From positions 1-38,440 of the forward strand of contig CAZEFK010000045.1 in assembly GCA_964511405.1 (NCBI GenBank): a DNA stretch of 38,440 nt, read 5' to 3'. Below, in pieces: positions 1-6,906 of this stretch (positions are counted from its first letter, which is position 1; every line of letters begins with the position of its first letter). Position numbers and translations under genes: made by a program. The DNA comes from CAZEFK01 sp964511405 (GTDB lineage Bacteria; Pseudomonadota; Alphaproteobacteria; Elsterales; Elsteraceae). The notes under the pieces are model-generated. The model was given only the letters and a program-made list of their open reading frames with translations, searched no databases and was not told where the DNA came from.

Positions 1-752
<752 letters not shown>

Positions 753-759
753 GGCGGCG

Positions 760-1671
760 TCAGGCGGCGGCCGACTCCATGCCGTAGCGCGGGTCGGCCA
801 GCGCCGCGACCGTGCCGTCGAGCGCCGGATCGAGCGATGCCAGCGGCGGCGCCGCCAGCCGCCAGGCATCGTCGCGGAGCCGCTGGGCAACCGCGCTCTT
901 CATCGAATGGATGAAGTTGTGGCGCGAGATCATGGCCTGGGCCGCCTCCATGGCGGCCACGGTGGCGGCCTGGTCGCCGGTACCGGCATAAAGCCGGCGG
1001 ACCAGGTGCGGCACCATGTTGGCCATACCGCAAATGGTGCCGGTGGCGCCCGCTGCCACGGCCTGGGGCAGGTGATGCTCGGCGCCGGTCAGCACCGCCA
1101 GGTCGTCGAAGCGCTTGAGCATGCCTTCGGTGTTCGGCCAATCGGCCGAGCTGTCCTTGATACCGGCGATGACCCGGGGATAGCGGGCCAGCAGCCGCTC
1201 GATCAGCGCATAGGGCAGGGGCACGCCGCTCTGGCCCGGCAGGTTGTAGAGATAGATGCGGGCGCGGTTGTCGCCGACCCGTTCGACCAGTTCGGCGTAG
1301 AAGCGGAACAGGCCGTTCTGGTCGATCGCCTTGAAGTAGAAGGGCGGCAGAACCAGCGAGGCGGTCACGCCGGCCTCCAGCCCGCCTGCTACCATCCGCA
1401 CCGTGTCGTCGAGCGACGCCGTCGCCGTGCCCAAGACCAGCGCCCGGGCCGGAATGCCATCGGCCACGAGACGGCGGACGACATCGAGCTTTTCCGACAC
1501 CCCGACCGAGGTGCCCTCGCCGGTGGTGCCGAACACACAGGCGCCGTCGCACTCGGACGCCATCAGCCAGCGGATGTGGGCGGCCAGCCGCGGCACGTCG
1601 ACGCCGAAGCGGGCGTCGAACGGGGTCAAGGTGGCGACATATACGCCGCGCAGGTGGTCGGCGACTTTCAT
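760..1671 (-). CDS. Dihydrodipicolinate synthase/N-acetylneuraminate lyase family protein
   Basis: This is a 303-residue class I aldolase of the DapA/NanA superfamily, a TIM barrel that forms a Schiff base with pyruvate or a related keto acid. Visible features are GTTGEG at residues 48-53 (carboxylate-binding Thr pair), the active-site Tyr in LYNLPG (about residue 142) and the Schiff-base Lys in GIKDSS (about residue 172). Length is typical for the family. The start ATG at 1669-1671 is preceded by GAGGGG about 11 nt upstream. The gene follows a small gene and a strong terminator (1757-1786) on the same strand, so it probably has its own promoter or depends on read-through. The true substrate cannot be read from the sequence. 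True DapA is possible, but a sugar-acid or hydroxyproline-pathway lyase is equally likely. Confidence 0.85.
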   Translation of the reverse strand: MKVADHLRGVYVATLTPFDARFGVDVPRLAAHIRWLMASECDGACVFGTTGEGTSVGVSEKLDVVRRLVADGIPARALVLGTATASLDDTVRMVAGGLEAGVTASLVLPPFYFKAIDQNGLFRFYAELVERVGDNRARIYLYNLPGQSGVPLPYALIERLLARYPRVIAGIKDSSADWPNTEGMLKRFDDLAVLTGAEHHLPQAVAAGATGTICGMANMVPHLVRRLYAGTGDQAATVAAMEAAQAMISRHNFIHSMKSAVAQRLRDDAWRLAAPPLASLDPALDGTVAALADPRYGMESAAA

Positions 1672-1756
1672 GGTGGTTGGTTCCCCTCGGTCGGTCTCTC
1701 AGCTAAATGCCGGCATCGGCGCGCCTTGACAAGCGTCCCGCGATTCCAAGCAGCCC

Positions 1757-1786
1757 AAATAAAAGAGGGCCGCTCGCGCGGCCCTC
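1757..1786 (-). terminator. Rho-independent terminator after the 23-codon gene
   Basis: A perfect 9-bp stem (1765-1773 with 1778-1786, GAGGGCCGC/GCGGCCCTC) closes a 4-nt loop. On the minus strand it is followed by TTTTATTT (1764-1757). It lies 45 nt after the stop of the small gene at 1831-1902 and 86 nt before the start of the DapA-like gene. It could end a monocistronic small mRNA or act as an attenuator for the DapA-like gene. Confidence 0.85.
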
Positions 1787-1830
1787 CCCCTTCGTTTGAC
1801 GATGGCTCCGAAAGTCAGCGAACCGCGAAC

Positions 1831-1902
1831 TCAGCGGACCTTGACTGCGGGGCCGGCGACTCCGATGCCCGGAACCGCGGTCGTCAAGTACGAGGTAGAC
1901 AC
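1831..1902 (-). CDS. Small 23-residue peptide gene with exceptional RBS
   Basis: A short frame starts with GTG (1900-1902) and ends with TGA (1831-1833). The predicted peptide has 23 residues, begins MSTSYLTTAVPG and ends GPAVKVR; it is rich in Val, Ala, Gly and Pro and has no charged residue until its last four. I do not recognise a family. Support for a real gene is the ribosome binding site, a 14-nt exact complement of the 16S rRNA 3' end with 7 nt between AGGAGG and GTG, plus a strong terminator 45 nt downstream. It lies 187 bp after the heparinase gene on the same strand. A weak candidate promoter TTGCCG-N17-TACCGT lies shortly upstream. It may be a free peptide, a leader peptide for the DapA-like gene, or a small RNA with an incidental frame. 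Confidence 0.6.
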   Translation of the reverse strand: MSTSYLTTAVPGIGVAGPAVKVR

Positions 1903-1903
1903 C

Positions 1904-1917
1904 GGATCACCTCCTTT
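1904..1917 (-). promoter_or_regulatory. Near-maximal Shine-Dalgarno sequence
   Basis: On the minus strand the sequence reads AAAGGAGGTGATCC, the exact reverse complement of the conserved bacterial 16S rRNA 3' end GGATCACCTCCTTT. The AGGAGG core is 7 nt before the GTG at 1902. Most genes in this window have only 4-6 matching bases, so this site is an outlier and decides the start of the small gene. Confidence 0.8.
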
Positions 1918-2089
1918 CGGTTTGTTGCCAACTCCAAGACGGTAGGAGCAGTTGGCCGGGCCGGCAAGAGTCCAAATGTCCGAGGGATCCGGGCATGCCG
2001 AATATGCGAGGCGTTCTGCCGGCCTGCGGCCGGGTTACGGCTGCCGACCCTGCCGCGGCAGATCGGCACGGCCGAGTGCGGGCGGCGAA

Positions 2090-3781
2090 TCAATCCGCCG
2101 GCTTGCCTTCGCGTCGCAGTGCCCACTTGACCTGAATGCCTGGCTCGACGGCGCCGGCGATCACCACCTGCTGCGCCCGCTTCATCTCGCCGCGGCGACC
2201 GAGATAGATCGAATCGGCGAGCGCAATCGTCCCGCCGGCGGCGCGCAGGCGCCAACCCATGCCGCTCGGCAGCCGCAGCAGCACGGCCGAGCCGTCCTGC
2301 AGCATCTGCGCCTGGACCCGGGGGTGGAGGTGGAACCGGATCGCGAAGCGGCTGCCGGCCGGGGCCGCCGCGCCCTCGGCCACCGCCAAACGGTCTTCGC
2401 CGCGCAGGTCGTCGCCAGAGGCCGCCAGGAACAGCCGGCGGTGATGCACCAGCCCGAACTGCCGCACATAGCCGTCATGGGACAGATCCAGCCACTGATT
2501 GCCGTCGGCCTCGCGCGGGCTGCAGGTGACCTGGCGCGGCCGATGGCCCAGGGTTCCCGCCACGGGACCGGCTTGGTCCAGGATCTCGCTGGAGTTGGTG
2601 TCATCGACGGTCAGCGTCGAATGCGCGGCCGTCGCACGCTGGACGCGTCGCCAGTCGGCGCGATCGCCGGCGCCACAATTCACGATCAGCCGCTCCTTGC
2701 CGATGCTGAACTCGAAGCTGAGCGTGCCGGCATGGGCATGGCCGTCGACCGCGGGCGGCGGCCCGGCATCGACCAACAGCAGGCTGCGCTGGGTCTGCAG
2801 GCGCTGGAACTTGGCGTGGGGGGCCGCGGTCGGGGCCTTGCCGGCGCCGACCTTGGCCAGCACCAGGTCGATCGTCGCCGGGTCTTCCTCGTTGGTGTCG
2901 TTGAACAGCGCGAAGCCGCCGTCACCGTGGCGCAGGAATCGCAGGAACGGCGCCAGCCGGTCGATCGCGACCAGCAGCGCGGGCGGCATTTCGGCGCGGG
3001 CCGCGGCGAGGCCGTCGCGCAGCTCGATCAGCACCCGCGCCAGGCTCAGCTGGACGCTGGCGCTGCGCTCGATGTGGCTGCCGTCGGGATGGACCTGACG
3101 GCTGAGCTCGGTCACCAGCAGCCGGACCGCGCGCGCCCGGGTTCGTTCCGGCAGCCCCAGGACAACCGCGGCCAGCAGCCAGCGCCCGGCACTGGCCAGC
3201 CGGAGCGCGCCCGGCGGGGCGAAGCGCGCGACACGTCCAAGATGGCAGGTCTCGGCCTGCAGCTCATCCAGCAGGCGCAGGCGCAGGCCAGGCGGTGCGC
3301 CGTCGGTCAGCCAGCCGAAGTGGACGAGCCAGGCCGCCAACCGGGCTGCCAGCACGTCGGGCCGCCAGCTGATCGGATCCCAGCGGGCCTGGCGCATCAG
3401 CCAGTCGCCGGTGAGCTCGCGCGCGCGCCCCAACGCCGCGGCGCTGCCGACCGCGCGCAGGTCGCGCAGCCACTCGAAGCCATGCAGGGCGGCACGATAG
3501 CCGGCCGGGGCCCCGGCCGCCTCCCACACCCGCGAATCGATCGGCACGGTCTGGCCGGCGAAGGGGAAGCCGCCTTGCACGATCGCCTGGCCGCGGGCCG
3601 GGTCGCCATCCCAAGAATCGACCAGCTTCGTGGCGAGCGCCACGCCTCGGCGTCGGCCGAGGCTGAGGCGATAGAACGGGCTGCGCAGGGCCAGGCGGGC
3701 AAGCATCGGCCAGGGGGCCGAGGGCCGGTCGGACGCCACGTCGGCCCGCGTCCCGCCCAGCCGGGCCAAGACTCCGATCAC
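2090..3781 (-). CDS. Heparinase II/III family protein
   Basis: This 563-residue protein has an alpha-helical N-terminal half (Trp-rich segments such as WDGDPARGQA and LAAWLVHFGWL) and a C-terminal beta-rich heparinase II/III domain. The latter shows HAGTLSFEFSIG, NCGAGD and ATAAHSTLTVDD (about residues 375-390), the usual conserved His-containing stretch. Family members cleave uronate-containing polysaccharides by beta-elimination. This alphaproteobacterial branch, usually found beside rsmB, has no established substrate. No signal peptide is obvious. The GTG start overlaps the rpe stop by 2 bp (GTGA), so rsmB, rpe and this gene form one translationally coupled minus-strand operon. A 187-bp spacer separates it from the 23-codon gene. 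Confidence 0.85.
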   Translation of the reverse strand: MIGVLARLGGTRADVASDRPSAPWPMLARLALRSPFYRLSLGRRRGVALATKLVDSWDGDPARGQAIVQGGFPFAGQTVPIDSRVWEAAGAPAGYRAALHGFEWLRDLRAVGSAAALGRARELTGDWLMRQARWDPISWRPDVLAARLAAWLVHFGWLTDGAPPGLRLRLLDELQAETCHLGRVARFAPPGALRLASAGRWLLAAVVLGLPERTRARAVRLLVTELSRQVHPDGSHIERSASVQLSLARVLIELRDGLAAARAEMPPALLVAIDRLAPFLRFLRHGDGGFALFNDTNEEDPATIDLVLAKVGAGKAPTAAPHAKFQRLQTQRSLLLVDAGPPPAVDGHAHAGTLSFEFSIGKERLIVNCGAGDRADWRRVQRATAAHSTLTVDDTNSSEILDQAGPVAGTLGHRPRQVTCSPREADGNQWLDLSHDGYVRQFGLVHHRRLFLAASGDDLRGEDRLAVAEGAAAPAGSRFAIRFHLHPRVQAQMLQDGSAVLLRLPSGMGWRLRAAGGTIALADSIYLGRRGEMKRAQQVVIAGAVEPGIQVKWALRREGKPAD

Positions 3782-4488
3782 GGCCGGACGCTCCCGTCGC
3801 CGCGCAGCGTGGCGAGATTGTCGGCCCCCTCGCCGCGTAGCGCGGCGAGATTGTCGGCGTAACGCCCCGGTCCGCCGGCGAAGCTCGCGGATCCGGCCAC
3901 CAGCAGGTCGGCGCCGGCGGCTACGGCCTGGCCGGCCGTCGCGGCATTGATGCCGCCGTCGACTTCCAGGTCGATGTCGCGGCCGCTGGCGTCGATCAGG
4001 TCCCGCACCGCTGCGATCTTGGCCAGCTGGCTGGGCAGGAAGGCTTGGCCGCCGAAGCCCGGGTTGACGCTCATGACCAGCACCAGGTCGACCAGGTCGA
4101 GCACCGGTTCGAGTGCTGACACTGGGGTCCCGGGATTGAGCGCCACGCCGGCGCGCCGCCCGGCCTGGCGGATCGTCTGCAAGGTCCGGTGCAGGTGCAG
4201 CCCGGCTTCGGGATGGACGGTCAGGATGTCGGCGCCGGCCTCGACGAATGCGGAAATGTACGGATCGACCGGTGCGATCATCAGGTGGACGTCGAACGGT
4301 TTGTCGGTGTACCGGCGCAGGGCTGCGACGACCTGGGGACCGATGGTCAGGTTGGGCACGAAATGCCCGTCCATGACGTCGATATGGATGTAGTCGGCGC
4401 CTGCGGCGGCGATCGCCTGCACCTCTTCGCCCAGGCGTGCGAAATCGGCCGAGAGGATCGACGGCGCAATCCGGACCGGGTGCCTCAT
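3778..4488 (-). CDS. rpe: Ribulose-phosphate 3-epimerase
   Basis: Rpe interconverts ribulose 5-phosphate and xylulose 5-phosphate in the pentose phosphate and Calvin pathways. The TIM-barrel family marks are all present: APSILSADF, HIDVMDGHFVPN (metal-binding His/Asp), HLMI, MSVNPGFGGQ and EVDGGI. I chose the ATG at 4486-4488, which has GAGGG 5 nt upstream; an ATG at 4498-4500 would add MRAT but lacks an RBS. The last 30 or so residues are unusual: an 11-residue unit ADNLAxLRGxG occurs twice, encoded by a 33-bp tandem repeat, making the protein about 236 residues against the usual 215-225. It lies 18 bp after rsmB and overlaps the heparinase start. Confidence 0.95.
   Translation of the reverse strand: MRHPVRIAPSILSADFARLGEEVQAIAAAGADYIHIDVMDGHFVPNLTIGPQVVAALRRYTDKPFDVHLMIAPVDPYISAFVEAGADILTVHPEAGLHLHRTLQTIRQAGRRAGVALNPGTPVSALEPVLDLVDLVLVMSVNPGFGGQAFLPSQLAKIAAVRDLIDASGRDIDLEVDGGINAATAGQAVAAGADLLVAGSASFAGGPGRYADNLAALRGEGADNLATLRGDGSVRP
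3797..3862 (-). repeat. 33-bp tandem repeat in the rpe 3' end
   Basis: Two adjacent 33-bp units (3797-3829 and 3830-3862) are nearly identical over their first 29 bp and encode the duplicated ADNLAALRGEG / ADNLATLRGDG tail of Rpe. The unit keeps the reading frame, so the epimerase gains 11 residues per copy. Confidence 0.9.
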
Positions 4489-4506
4489 GGTTGCCCTCAT
4501 ACGTGC

Positions 4507-5823
4507 TTAGTCCACGCGCCGCAAGCGGGCCGCGAAGAACCCGTCCAAGCCCCCGCGATCGGCCCAGGTTGCGGGGGTCGTGCGCAGCATCCCGGCTGGC
4601 GTGACCAGGGCGGCGACGGTCGGATCCGGCGACTCGGCGCCGGCCGGGAGCAATTCGCCGGCCGTGATCGGATCCAGAACGGCGCCGCCCGCGGCCAAGC
4701 GGCGTTCAATCTGCGCCGGACCCTCGGCCGCCTCGAGCGAGCAGGTGCAATAGACCACCGTGCCGCCCGGCCGGACCAGGCGCAGTGCCGCGTCGAGCAG
4801 GCGTTCCTGCTGGGCGGCAAGGGCAGCGACATCGTCCGGGGACTTCAGGTGTGGGATGTCGGGATGGCGCCGGATGATGCCGGTGCCGGTGCAGGGCGCG
4901 TCGACCAGCACGGCGTCGAACGGTCGCTCGGGGGTCCAGCTCGCGCCGTCGGCCTCGACCAACTCGGCGGTAAGACCCAGGCGCGCAAGGTTCTCGGCGA
5001 CCCGCCGCAGCCGGCGGCCCGACCGGTCGACCGCGGTGACGCGGGCCCCCGCGGCGGCCAGCTGGGCGGTCTTGCCGCCCGGCGCGGCGCATAGGTCGGC
5101 CACGGCCGCGCCCTCCGTCGCGCCAAGCAGCCGAGCCGGCAGCGCCGCCGCTGCGTCCTGCACCCACCAGGCGCCGGCGTCGTAGCCGGGCAGCGCGGCC
5201 ACCGCGCCCGCGGCATCCAGACGGATGCTGCCGGTCGCGAGCAGGCGCCCGCCCAGGCGCGCTGCCCAGGTGGCCGCATCGGCGCGCGGCGTCAGGTCCA
5301 GTGGCGGTTCCGCCATATGCTGGGCGGCGATGGCGGCGGCCGTTGCGGCGCCGTAGCCGTCGACCCAGGACTGCCACAGCCAGGCTGGCGTGTTCAGGCG
5401 GGCGGCATCCTGGGCAGCGACCAGCCCGTGCCCTTCGCGCGCGATCCGGCGCAGGACGGCGTTGACGAGGCCCTTGAGCCGGTGGACGCGGGTGGCGCCG
5501 ATCTGGGCGACGGCGCTGTCGACGGCGGCGTGGGATGGCGTGTCCAGGAACAGCAGCTGCGCCGCGCCTAGGCGCAGCACGTCGTGCGCCGCTGGATCCA
5601 GGTCCGGCAGCGGCGCGGCCAGGCAGTGCGCCAGCACTGCGTCGATCTGGCCCAGGCGGCGCAGGCAGGTGGCGGCCAGCAGCCGGGTGAAGGCACGGTC
5701 GCGGGGGGCCAGCGCGTCGAGCCTGGGTGCCGCGGCGGCGAGCGCCTGTTCCAGCGGCTGGCGTTCGGTCAGGACGGCGTGAAGCAGGGCGGCGGCGAGG
5801 GTGCGGGGCGTGGACGGCGGCAC
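4507..5823 (-). CDS. rsmB: 16S rRNA (cytosine-967-C5)-methyltransferase RsmB
   Basis: RsmB methylates C967 of 16S rRNA with SAM. The N-terminal NusB-like helical domain spans about residues 8-125 (LAPRDRAFTRLL and DVLRLGAAQLLFLD). The Rossmann methyltransferase part has the SAM motif DLCAAPGGKTAQ (about residue 241), DAPCTGTGIIRRHPDI with the releasing Cys (about 306), and YCTCSLEAAEG with the catalytic TCS Cys (about 358). The frame is open upstream to 5937, but that extension overlaps the oppositely directed DUF1674 gene. I prefer the GTG at 5821-5823, with AAGG 6 nt upstream, giving 438 residues, the normal size. It leads the operon with rpe and the heparinase gene. Confidence 0.93.
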   Translation of the reverse strand: MPPSTPRTLAAALLHAVLTERQPLEQALAAAAPRLDALAPRDRAFTRLLAATCLRRLGQIDAVLAHCLAAPLPDLDPAAHDVLRLGAAQLLFLDTPSHAAVDSAVAQIGATRVHRLKGLVNAVLRRIAREGHGLVAAQDAARLNTPAWLWQSWVDGYGAATAAAIAAQHMAEPPLDLTPRADAATWAARLGGRLLATGSIRLDAAGAVAALPGYDAGAWWVQDAAAALPARLLGATEGAAVADLCAAPGGKTAQLAAAGARVTAVDRSGRRLRRVAENLARLGLTAELVEADGASWTPERPFDAVLVDAPCTGTGIIRRHPDIPHLKSPDDVAALAAQQERLLDAALRLVRPGGTVVYCTCSLEAAEGPAQIERRLAAGGAVLDPITAGELLPAGAESPDPTVAALVTPAGMLRTTPATWADRGGLDGFFAARLRRVD

Positions 5824-5867
5824 GAGGAACCTTGGCGAGGGCAGGCTGAGGGGGCCATATAGATGCG

Positions 5868-6029
5868 ATGACCCGTCCAGAATCCAATCTTCCGGAGGCG
5901 CCGGCCGGCCAAGCCGAGCCGCCGAAGCCGGCGCCACCGCCGCAGGCCGCCGAGCATGGCGGCCCCCAGGGCCCGGAACCGACCCGCTACGGCGACTGGG
6001 AGCGCAACGGCCGCTGCAGCGACTTCTGA
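5868..6029 (+). CDS. DUF1674 / succinate dehydrogenase assembly factor 4-like protein
   Basis: This is a 53-residue frame from ATG 5868-5870 to TGA 6027-6029. The first 37 residues are Pro/Ala/Glu-rich and low complexity; the C-terminus EPTRYGDWERNGRCSDF is the diagnostic core of DUF1674, the SdhAF4 family. In mitochondria this protein binds flavinated SdhA during complex II assembly, and a similar role is inferred here. A GAGGGGG element about 12 nt upstream can serve as RBS. The gene is divergent from rsmB with 44 bp between starts. It ends 7 bp before the convergent GNAT gene. No sdh genes are in the window. Confidence 0.88.
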   Translation: MTRPESNLPEAPAGQAEPPKPAPPPQAAEHGGPQGPEPTRYGDWERNGRCSDF

Positions 6030-6036
6030 GGTCCGC

Positions 6037-6576
6037 TCAACGCGGACCGGCCCCGGACGGGTGCTCGCTGCGCAGGACCGACATCAGCAGGGCATCCCGG
6101 TGTTGGCCATCGATGTAGTAGTGCCGGCGCAGGCGGCCTTCATGCTTGAATCCGCATTTCTCGTAGGCGCGGATTGCCCGGCTATTGCCGTCGATGACGT
6201 CCAGGAACACCCGGTTGAGATTGAGGTCGGTGAAGGCGAAGTCGACCAGCAGCCGGATCGCCTCCGATCCCAGCCCGCGGTTCTGGTGCGGCACCGAGCC
6301 GATGGCGATGCCCAGCTTGGCGTGGCCATGGATCGGCGACACGTCCGACAGCATGGCGTAGCCGAACGGCTCGGCCGGGGTCCGCTCGACCAGGATGAAG
6401 AAATGGCAGAACGGCCGGCGGACCATGTGCTCCAACCAGGCATCGAAATTCAGCTCTGGCACCGGCAGGAACTGGCCGGCCAGGCGCTGGTTGTGGCGGT
6501 CATTGATCCAGAAGAACAGCTTCTCGCCATATTGCCGCATGTAGGGAACAAGCATTACGGTGGGGCCGGCGATCAT
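6037..6576 (-). CDS. GNAT family N-acetyltransferase, RimJ/RimL-like
   Basis: This acetyl-CoA-dependent acetyltransferase has about 179 residues. The acetyl-CoA pyrophosphate loop is HQNRGLGSEAIR, followed by LNRVFLDVIDGNSRAIRAYEKCGF and the end motif EGRLRRHYYIDGQ, which fits the RimJ/RimL and SpeG-like subgroup that acts on protein N-termini or small amines. I prefer the ATG at 6574-6576, giving MIAGPTVMLVPY, the usual beta-1 strand; a TTG at 6612 would add 12 residues. Substrate unknown. It is convergent with the DUF1674 gene. Confidence 0.85.
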   Translation of the reverse strand: MIAGPTVMLVPYMRQYGEKLFFWINDRHNQRLAGQFLPVPELNFDAWLEHMVRRPFCHFFILVERTPAEPFGYAMLSDVSPIHGHAKLGIAIGSVPHQNRGLGSEAIRLLVDFAFTDLNLNRVFLDVIDGNSRAIRAYEKCGFKHEGRLRRHYYIDGQHRDALLMSVLRSEHPSGAGPR

Positions 6577-6682
6577 TGGTATCTCGGTATCAAGAGACGA
6601 AACCGGCGGCAACCACCGGGCGCGCCGACACTAGATCAGATCGCGCCCCGGCGGGAACTGCCGATCGTGGACATCGCCTGCC

Positions 6683-6698
6683 TTAACCAAGCAGTAAC
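6683..6698 (+). promoter_or_regulatory. Possible CtrA-type half-site in the 6577-6906 spacer
   Basis: The 330-bp spacer between the divergent GNAT gene and the ABC exporter gene has no convincing gene. It contains TTAA-N7-GTAAC (6683-6698), one mismatch from the alphaproteobacterial CtrA site TTAA-N7-TTAAC. The spacer ends with CAGGAGGTGT, the strong RBS of the exporter gene. One site match of this kind is weak evidence. Confidence 0.25.
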
Positions 6699-6906
6699 CA
6701 TGTTGGCCGAGGGTGTGGGCCGCTGCTTGCGGTCGGCATAGGCCTTGAACTCCGCGACGAGTGGCGATATGCGCTTGGCGTCCGATGGTCGGTATGTCAC
6801 TGTACCGGCCGATGAACGAGCCGGCTGGCGGTACGGGCCGCCTGTCGAGATGAGCCGGGTATTCCGAGTCCCGGCACCAGCGAAGCGGCCCCAGGAGGTG
6901 TCATAA

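Noticed and set aside
1904..1918. Plus strand identical to the 16S rRNA 3' end (GGATCACCTCCTTTC)
   Set aside because: No other 16S sequence surrounds it; it is explained as a Shine-Dalgarno sequence for the minus-strand gene.
5824..5937. N-terminal extension of RsmB to 5937
   Set aside because: It overlaps the DUF1674 gene and gives no conserved domain; GTG 5823 with an RBS gives a normal-length protein.
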